Origin: Cucumis sativus
Taxonomy: Eukaryota; Streptophyta; Magnoliopsida; Cucurbitales; Cucurbitaceae
DNA length: 64,000 nt
Direction: 5' to 3'
Assembly (NCBI RefSeq): GCF_000004075.3
Contig: NC_026655.2
Coordinates: forward strand, 11,452,723-11,516,722
Both the position numbers and the translations under genes were made by a program. The notes beneath the pieces are model-generated. The model was not told the origin of the DNA. It did no database searches and worked only from the letters and a program-made list of their open reading frames with translations. Of this stretch, positions 35,082-47,800 are shown in pieces (the first letter of the stretch is position 1; the number at the start of each line of letters is the position of its first letter).

Positions 35082-38000
35082 AGATGAAAACCTGGAAGAG
35101 AAGAGTAGAGAAGGAAAGTGTGTGGAAGCCGGAGAAAATTGAAAAATGGTGAAAGAGAAGGAGAAGTTTCGTTGTAGAAGAGCTAAAGAGAGACGGAAGA
35201 AGGTGGTGGTTAACTAACGCCGGCCGTCGAGAGGAGACGGCGGTGGAGTGGAGTTGGTGTTATATTAGAGAGAGAGAAAGAGAGAAGGAGAGGCAGAGAT
35301 TTTGGGGACAGTTAGGGGTCTTTGACTCAGACTCCTTTTATTACTCTTTCATTTCTCTTTCACATATTTTATTATACTCTTCTCTCCTTCATTTTCCCTC
35401 ACGCGCCTATTATTCATCCTTTTTCCCTTTTTATTTAAATTCCCTTTTCTTTTCTTTTGTTAATTGTCATTTTAACTTTTTTTTTTTCAAATTCTTATTA
35501 TTTTTTCAAAATTTAAATAATTAAAAATTTAATTGTGAAATGATCGTTTCTCAAATATATTATTAATCATCTGTCATTCTTGTATTTTCATTATCCATCA
35601 ATGTTAACGCTTTTGGTTATTTTTGTATTTTCATTATCCACCAACGTTAATGTTTTGTTAAATTTTTTAAAATATATTTTTATATTATATTCATCATATT
35701 TAATTTTAAATATACTCATCGATAAAATTAGTATTTGTAAGTTTAATTTACAAAAATTAAAGAAATGAAAATGGTGGATAAAACTAGTATTTATAAGTTT
35801 AATTTACAAAAATTAAAGAAATCAAAATGGTTATTAAATTTGTGTTAGTTTTAACTATTAAATTATCAAAATTAAGTTTTTGTTTTAAAAAATTAGGAAT
35901 GATTGAATGTAAATCTCCCGATGGTATCCTAGCTGGATCAATTTAGGGTTTTTTTTAATTGCTCTAAAATTGCATTTTTGTTATCACTTCTCATATGATT
36001 TCCTTTCATGGCCTCAATTGACCGTAACTATAACATTTAATAGTAAAAGAGGATTGTATCGTTATTGATTAAAACTTTTTTTTTTCTTTTAGGCAAACAT
36101 AAACGTGACTTTTAAGCTATTGATCAACTATATTAAAAGATTCCTATATAAAAATAAAATAACTCGATATGAAAAAAAATATTATCTTTTATATCAAATA
36201 ATTAAATAACTTTGAAATGAGGCAAAAGAATCACCTCTCGAAAGGATATGATAAATCGAAACATTATTTGATAGCGTTTTCAGCAATAATAAATTAAAAA
36301 ACCTTCTCTATTCAAAACTTAATAACCTACTTCGAATCATATTCCACTTCCACATGAGGATTATGGCTAAACTTTTGATCTTGTTCAATCGTGCATAAGC
36401 CTTCAAACAACACTTTCGCTTCCACCAAACTTACACAAACACAATCACCAAAATTCACATGATCCATGGTGGATGGCAAGTCCACCTCTAGCACTCACCA
36501 AAGCTATATCAACTAAAACTTTAAACCTATAATTATATTATTCAAATCTTACATTTTTGTAGATACCAATTTACATACACACTCCTTTATATTACCATAT
36601 GACTAATAATTTGAGTCAATTGAACTCTTTACATACAAGAATCAATTTAAACTCATAATTATGATGAGTTTTGAAAATTAATCATGTATTAATTGTTAAG
36701 ATACATAGATGTCTTCAAAAAAAAAAACACTAAAAATCTAAATTGATTAATTTATTTACATTACATAACAGCATAAATAATAAAAATACAACTTGTTAGT
36801 TTTAAAATTAATAAAATTATTGGTTTACAATTTAAATCAATATACCACCTCAACTAAAAATTGATATTTTTTTAAAATCTTTACACATTCAAGCTAGTTC
36901 ACAAAAATTTAAAAAAAATTTATTTATTATAATTTAATAATTATAAACTTGTTTGAAATTATTTTTGAAAGAAAGGAAAAAAGAAAAGGGGTTTGTTTAG
37001 CGGTGATACGCACGCGGGAATGAGGAAGTGTGTGTGTGTGTGAGCATAAATGGTAGAAAGATCTTTTTCTATTATAGCAACGAACGACAGCCATCTCTCT
37101 CTCGTATTTCGAAGATTCTTTTGCAAAATAAAATCGAATATAACATTAGAATATTTTTCTCATCTTTGCTTACGTTCGCCACGTGTCAATATACATCCTG
37201 ATCCAACGGCCACTATTTGAGGTTTTTGTCCACCGTAGGATGTTGCAGTTTCTACCATATAAGTGTTAAATTAGTCGTCCTTGCTATGTTAGGGGAAAAT
37301 AATATATAGGAATTTGTCTTATAGTTATACCATACTTAGAGATGCACACATCTAGAGACAAAATATCTTATTTGTATGAATTGGCATGTGTTCAATTATT
37401 GTTTATTGGTTAGTAGTTTAGAGAAGACGTGGTAGGTAAAGAAGAGTGTTATAAGTATTGGAATCATAATTGTTATAATGTCTTTAATGTTTAAGTTCTT
37501 TTTAAGATGGTAGGAATGATTAATTATTTTGATTTATTTTATTTATTATTAGGGAGATTCTTTGTTCTTTCTTAGGTGGTATTGTACTCTAAAGGAATTG
37601 TTGTGTTATACAAATCGCTGTCAGTTACGACATGAATGTCCAATTCAAACGTGCACTCGTTGAAATAATTGGAATATGGAATAGAATAAAGAGAATGAAG
37701 CTTGGAACAAAAGATTTGTAATGGATATACATTTGGATTTTTTTGATAAATTGAGTCGGATGAAGAAAACAAAAGGTAAAGAGGAAGGAGCTAGGGTTTC
37801 TAACAACGGGAAAAATGGAAATAAATTATTAATACAAAAACAATAGATGATAAAAAGTTACTTTTTTCGCACAAGACTAGTTAGCCAAACCCACTCGTCC
37901 AAACGAATAGCATGTGATGACAAGGTGATGTTATCACTACCACACTTTAGTCTCACAACTAACATGTCCGGGTATTTATACCCTTTGACCTTGCTAAATT

Positions 38001-39506
38001 CTAATGTAGGACAAAAGTCTTGCCCGTTGCTTAAGAGTCTTGTCATTTACTTAACATTTCTAGATTTGAACTACTAAATTATATGGTTGTTCCTTAAACT
38101 TTGATATCAAGTTGTGAGTGTGAATCCAATTTTTTTTACCTTTGGGTCAAATTAACCTATCTCGACCTCATCCTCGACCAAGACCAAAGGTGGTGAGGTC
38201 ATGTAGCCTTGGCTTGTAGCACACCTACCACTGTGCCCCACCATTTAAACTTAGGTTAGATAATTTAACCGTTTATCATAGTTTAACTTATTCAATGGTG
38301 GATGTAATCTCAATCCAACGAAAACCAATCTATAACAATTTATGATTTATGGTTTTTTTCGAATAAATGTTCATTTTTAAAAATTATAAAAATAAATAAT
38401 ATTTATAAGCTATAACAAAATTATTATGTCCATGATAAAAATGGATAGAAGCATATTGACTATAAATATCTATTATTTTGTCTATATAGTATATAAATAA
38501 GAAAATAAAAATTTTCCCTATCCCCGATTTCTTTCAAATTTCAACCAATATATGAGTGCCTTACAAAACCCAAATGTCACCACACATGGGATGGATTGCA
38601 CGAATATTAAAGTTAGTGTTGGCACATCACAAATATGGATGGACGTGGAGGAAGTAATACGTGACCCTAAACATAATAGACATCTATTCACTAATATTTA
38701 TAATAAAGTCCTATTTGTAACCCTTCTCCTATTTCCTCCCATTTTTTAACTGCACAAGAATTGAACGTTTATAAAAAATAATTAAAAATGGAAATTATTG
38801 TAAATTGAAAAATTATTTTTTTTTTAAAAAAAAAAAAAACTGTTTTTGTAATTTCAAAATGAGGCCAAAACATGAGTAAGAATAAATAACAAACCAAGAA
38901 TTTTATCAGAGAAAATGATACAAAGCGTTGATAATCTAATTGTTCTTCCTTCCAATCTAAGTTATCAAGCTGATTTTAATTTATAGATCATAAATTTTTG
39001 TGTTTTATGTGTATTCATAAAAGATATGGAAGTTTATTTACTATGATTTCCTTTCATCACAATCCACAAATTAATATTCTCTCATCTCTAAGCATCCAAA
39101 TTTTTCATTGAATCACAAAACTATATATAATATAAAACCAATCTCCTGTTCTTCTTGTTTGATCACTTACCCACACAATGATTTAAGCACTAAAATACAT
39201 CAATTCATCAACCAAAGGAATAACGTGAGAATGTGAAATAATGTTTTAGTCTAATTTAAGTGAAACTCACCAACACAATAAATGCAGCCAAAACGAAACT
39301 GAAAGAATCAAATTCATCAGCACCAATTAAATGAATTCCTAAACTGCTTTTTCAATTTAAAACCTAAACGAATTTCATATTTCCGTTTCTATCTCCCTAT
39401 TCATATATATATATATATATACACATAAACACCAAATCGAAGAAGAAGATGTAGAATCAATCAAAGGAAAAGGGGGTGAAGAGAAGAAGATCAAACGAAC
39501 CTGCCA
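35082..39506. other. Intergenic, 4.4 kb, PKP3 promoter side
   Basis: The first 200 bases hold the PKP3 leader, with a GA-rich tract at 35264-35300. Two tandem duplications follow (35581-35666 and 35721-35832). A (GT)n run lies at 37030-37041 and a G-box GCCACGTGTC at 37178-37187. From 38380 the sequence is very A/T-rich, with T/A homopolymers at 38816-38839. No protein-coding frame is convincing. Confidence 0.45.
35581..35832. repeat. Two neighbouring short tandem duplications
   Basis: Unit one, about 43 bp, starts TGTATTTTCATTATCCA at 35581 and again at 35624. Unit two, 56 bp, starts GATAAAA-TAGTATTT at 35721 and again at 35777 (with AAGTTTAATTTACAAAAATT in both). The copies differ by a few substitutions, so both duplications are old. 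Confidence 0.8.
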
Positions 39507-39878
39507 ATGTCGAAATCTGTTCGATTTTTCGGATTCTTCCTCTGTGTCCTAGCAACTTCATCGTCGTTTCACTCGGCTTTCGCTGTTAGAAAAATTGCGG
39601 AGGCGGTTTACTCATCCGATTGTTGGGACGCGATAAACGCGGTGAAAGGATGTCAGAATGAAATCGACACGCCATGAAGAGTAATGAGATCGAAGGTGAG
39701 TTACGATTGTTGTAAAGTGATTTTACATGGAATGCCGGAGAAATGCGCCGCCGTGGTTTTTTCGTCTGGTGGAGAGTTTTCCCCGGATGTTAGCGGTGCG
39801 GTTAACGAATATTGCGACGGAATGGGAATTACTCCGCCGGTGCTTGAAACGGAGGATACTAAAGTGGAAGAAAATTGA
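39507..39878 (+). pseudogene. ECA1/prolamin-like six-cysteine secreted protein, in-frame stop
   Basis: A 123-codon frame begins with a signal peptide, SKSVRFFGFFLCVLATSSS. It continues with the cysteine pattern DCW, KGC, DCC, EKC and EYC: six cysteines with the spacing of the ECA1 gametogenesis-related (prolamin-like, PF05617) family of small secreted plant proteins. Several members act in gametes or pollen-tube signalling. Codon 57 is TGA (39675-39677). Both sides remain in the same frame and carry the family pattern, so the stop is a substitution, not an indel. Restarting after the stop would lose the signal peptide and the first two cysteines. It may be a young pseudogene, a single base error, or a splice site that I missed. 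It is a single exon, as usual for this family. Confidence 0.7.
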
Positions 39879-40860
39879 AGGCTTAAATAGTAAAATCACA
39901 CCGTTTATTTGGATGGTTTTCGGCTTTTTTTCGCTTAATTTCTTTTCTTTTTTATTACTTTCAACTGCTTGTTTATTTTTACTTAAATAAAATGGATTTT
40001 GTGAAATAAAGTATATAAAGTGATACTTTATTTCATTTCAAGCTAATATATATTGATAAAATAATTTAATATAATAGAGATCGAACTCGACATCTTGATT
40101 ATATTTTAATTGTTGAATTTATTCAAATTAAATATAAGATGTTATCTTACTATCTTAAAATTACACTATATACAATACAACATTGCTAAGACCACTTTAC
40201 AATGTGAATAAAATAGTTTTAAGGGTAAAGAGGATCAATTAGGAAAAATACTACACTAGAAAGAAAAATGACACTTTTGGAATAGAGTTCCCACCAATAA
40301 TTGTATTTCTATAAATCAAATTCTATATCAATGATCTTTATTTGGAAAGGGAAGAAAAAAGAGGGTACAATTTTGATAAAAATGAACATGAAACAAATAT
40401 CATAAATCACAATGATATTCCATAAAAGTGAAACCAAAGTCATAGAAGAAGAAAGTGAAAATGACTCTACCAAATTAGGCACAAAATTGCAGATCCTTCT
40501 CATTTAAGGACATTGAAAAATGAGACTCAAATATTTATACATTCAAGGAAACTTAATGACAGAAACCTTGATTTAGAGTCCACAATAATCATTTCCAATG
40601 CTAAAAAAAGGTAATAATTTATGCTAATTGGTAATTACCTTCCTAATCTCTCTCTCTATTACATGAACCTCCCTCTCCTTTTCCATTTTTTTCTAGTAAA
40701 TATGACATTCAGCCAGGGACTTTAGTCCAAGCCATAAATTAAAGGGAGATTCCTTTTTTTTCTTCTTTGTCACATAAAAGGGAACACTATATGCCAATTG
40801 TTAAATAAGTTGGTCACAACACCTCCATAAATAAGGGAGCAGAGGCAAACTGAAGTTTCG
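39879..40860. other. Intergenic between the six-cysteine gene and PRPP synthetase
   Basis: This stretch holds the 3' flank of the plus-strand small gene and the 3' flank of the minus-strand PRPP synthetase. It is AT-rich and I see no further gene. Confidence 0.5.
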
Positions 40861-43800
40861 TCATTGAAAAATGCTGCTCACCGAACAATCATCGTGAACA
40901 CGCCAAATGGTTTCGCCATCAAGTTTGCAACTGAGAGGACTGTTAACTGAGGAAAGTGAACTTTGGGGGCTGGAATTGTGTTTGTCACTATCACTTCTTG
41001 AAAAAAGCCACTGGACAACCTCTCAATGGCAGGGGGGCTGCAAAGAGAGAGAGTTCGTTAAGTGAAATTGATACATGCAACCGCATATTGGAATGTTTAT
41101 TAAGTGAAAGCAAGGACGACACTCAAATTAAAGTGGGGAAGGCCACGCCATAAGATTATAAGGAACAGTCAACAGGTAAAAATCCCAAGCAACAATAGAA
41201 TGTCGTGGCCAAAAGTCTGGTTTAGGCATATACCATCGAATCCTAAGGGGTCAAATGTTGTTGAACACGCATGAAAGAAGGGGAAAAAACAGTCAAGGAT
41301 ACTTGTACAAGTGAGTGAAATGGGCTATTATAGTCTACTTCATGTTTGAGAATCCAATTAAAATAGTTGGTGTTTCCAACCATTATAACCTACCATCAAC
41401 TAAAGCATTACTATTTCAATCCCTTTTTTTACCATGTTTACTATTTTGGTTTAAATCTTGTTTTGTAATTTTAAATCTAATTCTATTTTGGTCCCTAAAA
41501 TATCAAAAGTGTTCTTTTGGTCTCTGAACATTTAAAATTTGTTTATTTTAGTTTGTGCCATTAAGATGTTATCAACTCTTTAACAAATATCTATAAAATA
41601 CTGTTACAGTGTTAATTAGTGAGAGAGAATAAATTTGTACATTGCTTCTGTTTAAGTAGAGAAAGGTTTGTATCAAGAGGAAGGAAGAACATACCTGAAA
41701 ACAGCATGGGTGCAACAAGCATAAACTTCTCTGGCTCCCTCTTGATGTAGCAATTCAGCCCCCTTAGTAATTGTTCCTACAACCCACAAAAGCTTATTAT
41801 ATTAGACATGTTTCTTTAAAGGAACATTCAGCAAGGTAGAAGATTTAGAAAACATGGTATCAATGGGGAAGTGGGATGATAAAGCAGATGGTACAATATC
41901 AGGTTTCTTAAGCTCACCAGCCGTGTCAATCATGTCATCAACCATAACTGCAACCTTCCCTTTAACATCACCAATCAGGTTCATTACCTGCAAACACGTT
42001 GCATAAAGATATAATAAGCAATTTAATCTAAAGCTTTAGTCAAGACTAGCTTTTCCTATATACATCAGCATTCTATTAATTTTACAAGAGAAGGAAAAAG
42101 CCACCGCATCAAATATCTCATATCTCAAGTGCTGCTATACAATGCATGGAGTCCAATGATACCACTTATGGTTCATATATCACTGAGGTCTATCAAATAT
42201 CTCATCTAACGTCTATATCGCTTCATCAACAAACAATGAGTAAAATTCTGTCGATAAACCCAACAAAACTTAACAATATCAATTCCTGTACGACCACAAT
42301 TGTCCACGCCACAATTTATTCTAAATTAGAGATTACGAAATTCAGTACAAATATATTTAGTGCATATTTCAATGAGTTCAAGAGATAAAACCTTACACCA
42401 AGTGATTATAGCCACAGAGTATAGTGCAAAATTACCTCGGCAACATTGTGACCATGGCGCCTCTTATCCACTATGGCTAAAGGTGCATCAGATAGTTTTT
42501 TGGCAAAAGCACGAGCTCTGGCAACTCCTCCAACATCAGGAGAAACCACTACCAAATCACTAGAACAAATCCTCTTGCTGGCAAGATAGTCAAGAATCAC
42601 GGGCTATAAAGTAGATGACAATTTGGCAAACAATACAAATTTCAGTAAAAATCTAATATTTCCAATAGGTGGCAAAAAGAAGAAAAAACGAAACGAATGA
42701 ACCTACATGGCAATTTACATGATCCACGGGAATATCAAAGTAACCCATGGATTGTCCAGAATGAAGATCGCAAGCAAGAACACGATTTGCACCAGCTTCA
42801 GTAATGATGTTGGCAACAAGCTTTGCAGCAATGGATTCTCGCCCTTGAGTCTAGTGGAAGAGTTTAAACAGACTGTTACACAGCAAATAAGGGAAACCAA
42901 TTTCGTCCCAGAGCACTTCATAAACCTACCCAATGTAAATAGTTCTGCATTCGTAATGTTTATTCTATTCAAACTTAATAAAATCAGACATCAAACTCAA
43001 ATCCCTCCCTCATTTAAGAATTATCACTTTGTACATACACTCAAACGTGACTTACAGCAAAATTCAACTAAAAATATTACCTTTCTATCAGCTCTAGCAT
43101 ATCCAAAATATGGAATCACAGCGGTAATATTTTTGGCTGAGGCTCTCCTACAAGCATCAATCATAATTAAAAGCTCCATAAGATTCTCATTAGCTGGGGG
43201 CAGGTGGGCTGTACTAGGAATACATCACATCCCCTAACACTTTCTTGCAATTGAACGTATATTTCACCATCAGCAAACCGCTTAATGTTAATCTTTCCAA
43301 GTTCCAGCCCCATGTAACAGGCAATTTCCTGAGAAGTAAATAACTCACGTTTAGCAAACAAAGACTGGTCTCCAGAGAGAAAAAGAGATTCATATTTGCA
43401 TGTTGCTCGGGAACTTTTCAATATAAACACTTTGATGGCCAAAACTATTCAGCCTTTTGAGTCACTTTAACCAAGTTCAGCCAACAATGGTCCTCCAAGA
43501 GAATGAATACAAAAAATAACGAGCAACCCCACAAGTTCAACAGAATTACCTAGAAAAGAATATTGGTTGGAGACTAAACTGAACTCGCTGAATTCCAACT
43601 TAATAATATTATCACCATTATGAACATGTTATGATATGCCTAAATAAGCAATATTAAGCGTAAAAATCATTCATATCTAAACTAAACTATTAAATAGTAA
43701 AAGTAAATCAATAGAAATGTAGAACGAAAGTCAAAATCTAGCAAATAAAGTTATAAGGAAGATAAAGTCATTTGATTAGACAATAGCCAACGAAAATTTC

Positions 43801-44802
43801 ACTTCGACCAAACCAACAAAGATAAGTAGGCTGGTCTTCCGTTGACCAAGACATCATTATTAAAACCTTCAAACCCCTCCACGAAAACAATAATCAAACT
43901 AACTTATCAAGAGAAAACCACCACATATCATGTCATCTTGATGGCGATTACTAAACAGTCATTTGAAAAGTCAAAATATAACTTTCGTTCCATTGTAGGG
44001 TAAAACCTTAAAAAAAAAAAAAAAAAAACGTTTCACAAGTACAATAGAAGGAGCTTAACCTGAGAAAGTAAACGATTTGCAGACCCAGAAAACAATTTCA
44101 AACGTGTACTACTTCTATTAACTCTGTTCTCCATGCGAGCTGACTCCAAGAACTTGGGCAACGTCCGTTCAGTAACAATTGGAATTGTTGGTTTCCCGTT
44201 CACATGCCTCAAAGACTCGGACATATCACATCTCTGGAAAAGAAAAGAAAAAAAAATTAAAACGAAACATAAGAACGAATGCAACAGAACCTTAACAGTG
44301 AAAACTTTTACCAGCAACAAAATATTTACACAGTCAGAAAAGTAATAGCAACACAATTCTTAGAACAACAGGGAAAGAGGAGGAAAACCCCCAAAACTTC
44401 CCATCTCCAACATTCATCTTCGAACATGACAAAACATTACATTCAACACTTAAAACTGTTTTATCTAATTTTTCCCCCATCTATCTTCTACACACAAAAA
44501 AATCCCTTCAAATCCTCTCGTGAACAAAAACCAATCAACAGAATCTCAAAAAAAAAAAAAAAAAAGAACGAATCATCCGCATTGCATCATTCATGAACCA
44601 CAACAACAAACAAAAACAAGATAAAAGAATCTCCAAAACAAATAACAGAAAAAAAATCAAAGGAAGAAGCATACAACTCCACCATTGGAAGACATTCGAA
44701 TGCGAGACTCATTCGGAACAAAACAACCATGGTCAAGGGACCAACAGAGAACAAAGACGACGACAAGGACGAAGAAGAAGACGGCAGAGTCAACGCAGCC
44801 AT
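40861..44802 (-). CDS. PRS2: Ribose-phosphate pyrophosphokinase (PRPP synthetase), plastid class I
   Basis: Exons, 5' to 3': 44802-44675, 44233-44060, 43328-43081, 42850-42707, 42603-42436, 41987-41918, 41776-41695, 41037-40861. It makes PRPP from ribose 5-phosphate and ATP for nucleotide, histidine and tryptophan synthesis. Motifs: [81 protein letters not shown] and the ribose-phosphate loop [12 protein letters not shown]. The Ser-rich opening [18 protein letters not shown] is a likely plastid transit peptide. I chose 44802 over the upstream in-frame ATG at 44862 because the transit-like sequence starts there. One base is missing in each of exon 1 (44727), exon 3 (the G-run at 43196-43200 on the plus strand) and exon 8 (40916). 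Exon 4 ends NCH where homologues usually have Gln before PVILDY. Gene order favours the PRS1/PRS2 pair of Arabidopsis. Confidence 0.92.
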
Positions 44803-47800
44803 AGAATAGAAGCTCTTTTTCTGATTGAAGGAGCAAAAGCAGGGTAGGGTTAAGCCCTCCAAGAAGACAAAAATTGAGAGAAGATTGAGGAGGAAATGAC
44901 GAAGAACAGCATTGTGAGCTTCTTATATATATACACACATCAATGGCGGTAGTGCACAAAACTTTTAACATTTATTTATTTAAATCCCTAATTACGAAAT
45001 TTAAGTTTTTAATTGGGAGAGAAAATGAGTCACATCAAGCACCTGATACGTCGTCGTTCGACGCAAGGTTATTCGCTTTAGAAGGGGGGCTGTTTGGCTG
45101 CGGATTTGTGGGAGTGTGGGTCCGGTGAAAGAAAAGAAAAGAGAAAACGAAAAAAAGGAATCTAAATTAAAAGGACATTTTATAATCTAAAATTTTCTCT
45201 CTTTGGAAAATAAATATTTGAAAGTCCACAAAGAAATTAATGTTCCTCATTCTATTATGAGACGAAATTAAAAGGTCTTTCTTATCTTTCTTTTTTTTTT
45301 TCATTTTAATAAATATTGCCAAAGTTATTTACGGCGTATAACAAAATAAGAAAACCTACCATATTGATCGTTTATGCACGATCTTAAATAAAAATTGTTG
45401 GAATATTGGTATATATACCACTAAATCTAACAAATAAAAAAAAATCGTGTTGCGAAATCTAAATGATCTTGTAGCCAAATTAACAAAGAATCTAGACGCG
45501 TGAGTGGTCATTTAATTGTGTGTTGACCATGACATTTTTGTTATTTTTCATTATGGTGTTTTCCATATTAAGTATATGTTTTTTCCGTTTTCAAAATTAC
45601 TCTATAAATATTTTGGAGCTTTGTTATATTTTAAAAAAAATCTTTTTTTAGTTGTTTTCTAATATATATGTGTTTGGTTCTTAAATAATAAGTTTAAAGG
45701 GTCTATAAAATATTTACATCATTTTTAAATAATTGTTCGAGATTAAAATTATAAATTAAAAAATCTTTTTTAAAAAATACTTTATGGATCTTTGAAACTT
45801 ATTCTAAAAAAATTACAGGTGTTTTATTAGGACATTGAGTTTGGTTATAAAATCATGCGTTAATGTATTGAAATTAGAAAGTTTGACTTTTGAGTATAAG
45901 TTAAAGTTGTAAGATGGAGTGTATCGATAAACACGTTGTCCTATAAGAATAACCAAGTTTTATATAAACTGACTTAGACAATCACTGATGTACGAACGTA
46001 TGTATGTGTGTGAAAGTACATAAACATTACAAATGTAAGTAAGGGGAAAAGGACAAGGAAATAAAATGGAGTAGAGAGTTATCTATGGGGAGATGACAAT
46101 GAAAGTCCAATATTCCAACTAGGGTTTCACATTACTTTATTTGAAAACAACATTTATAATGAAATCTCAAAAGAGAAAACAAAAACAAAGAAAATATTTT
46201 AAATGATATTTTATTTCTTAGGGAGGAAAGTGTGTAAGTTCACTTTATCAATAGTCATGGGTCAATAACAAAAATATAAAGTATAACGGTATCGATATCC
46301 TTAAGAGTAAAATGAATTCAAAAATTCTCCTTAAAATGACAAATCGTCATATTTATCTGTCTTCATTTTATCATAGTAGTTTATCTATGTTTACGGGTCA
46401 ATCGTAGATAGATTGTGATATTTTGGTTCATTTTATTATATTTGAAAATAACCCTAAGTAATATTGTCGTTAATAAACGTAATTAATACATAGTATTTTA
46501 TCTATTACGTGAATGATTAGTTCGTATTGGATAAGATATCAATTAACATCATTATGATCAATGTTTTGATTTTTCATCGTTAAATTGTTAAACTTAAAAA
46601 ATAGAAAGAAGAAAGTTTAGTTATAGTTTTCAAAGTATGTAAAATGTATATGAATTTTGAATGTTGTAATGTTTGTGTTTAATAATTAATAGGTCATTCA
46701 ATTTTACATGTCTTGAATTAAGTTAATGGTTTGCTAAATTAAACCTAAAATTAATTTATTTGCTACAAAGTTAAAACTTTTTTTAATTGTTTATTGAATA
46801 CTATTCAAAATTTAAATATCTAGTGAAGATAAATAAAAATTTAATTGACTTATTCATTCTAAAATTAGGAACTAAATATACAAAATTATCAAAATTTAGC
46901 AAAGTAAATATATATATATATACATATCTTATCTTAATTCCATTTGAGTACAATTAAGTTTATTTTTCTTCACCTTCCTTCACGTGTAATTAAATAGTAT
47001 ATTAAATTTACTTTACATTAAGCATATATATATTATTAAATGGTCAAATAATTTCCTAAAAAAAATATTGATTGGATCTCATCATCCGAGGTCAAAATAC
47101 ACGAAAAGACCACAAAAATAAGAAAAACGAAGCGACAAAATCTAAACTAAGCAATAAAGCAACAGTACACAATAAAGGAAAAAGATACGGAGAAGAAAAG
47201 GCTAATTGGGTCTCTATAAAACAAGTCTCAAACCACGTAAAACAGTTAAATCTCAAATCGAACATTCAAGTAAACAACGTTAAATAACAAGAGACCATGT
47301 AAATCTTCAAATCTTACATCTTAGCCAATTATGTACACTATAATGACAAATACAATTCAATCAAACTTCGAATAATGTATTAATCAAATTCAACCAATTA
47401 TGAAAAATTAATCAGTTAAATTTGATAAATGATATTATTTTTGAATTGAAAATTTTGCAATTTTTTAAATAGGTTACTCAGATACTTAATAAATGTAAAT
47501 TGGGTAATCGTCAATACCCATTGATGCACTCTAACTTTATTTAATTGTAAGATAAACACTATAATTAATCAAGTATTATAGTAATAAAGATGTAGTGATT
47601 TAGTCACATTGGTTAATGAGACTAATGGTCAATAAAAATAGTATAAAAGAACAAATATAAAATACACATTTGGAGGATAGCTTATATCATCCACTATATA
47701 CTATATAGTATATATCCTTTTAGATCTAAAGTTAAATTGAACCTTTTTCTCTTTCTAAGAGAATGGATAAGTTTGAATTGGTAGGCACCAATTGTTTGAT

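Noticed and set aside
34744..35142. Plus-strand open frame of 132 codons
   Set aside because: It is the antisense shadow of PKP3 exon 1 and its leader; the minus strand carries the transit peptide and matching splice donor.
40956..41153. Plus-strand small open frame resembling a short secreted protein
   Set aside because: The minus strand here is the last exon of PRPP synthetase ([20 protein letters not shown]), which explains the composition.
42707..43237. Plus-strand open frame of 176 codons, the longest apart from real genes
   Set aside because: It runs opposite to PRPP synthetase exons 3 and 4 and the intron between; no family resemblance.
6175..44802. Interpretation that ELM1, NPF7.3, PKP3 and PRPP synthetase are all pseudogenes
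   Set aside because: All breaks are G/C-run deletions, no A/T-run breaks or splice-site losses (apart from one G/C case) were seen, and the codons in between are conserved. Consensus error is the simpler reading, although not proven.
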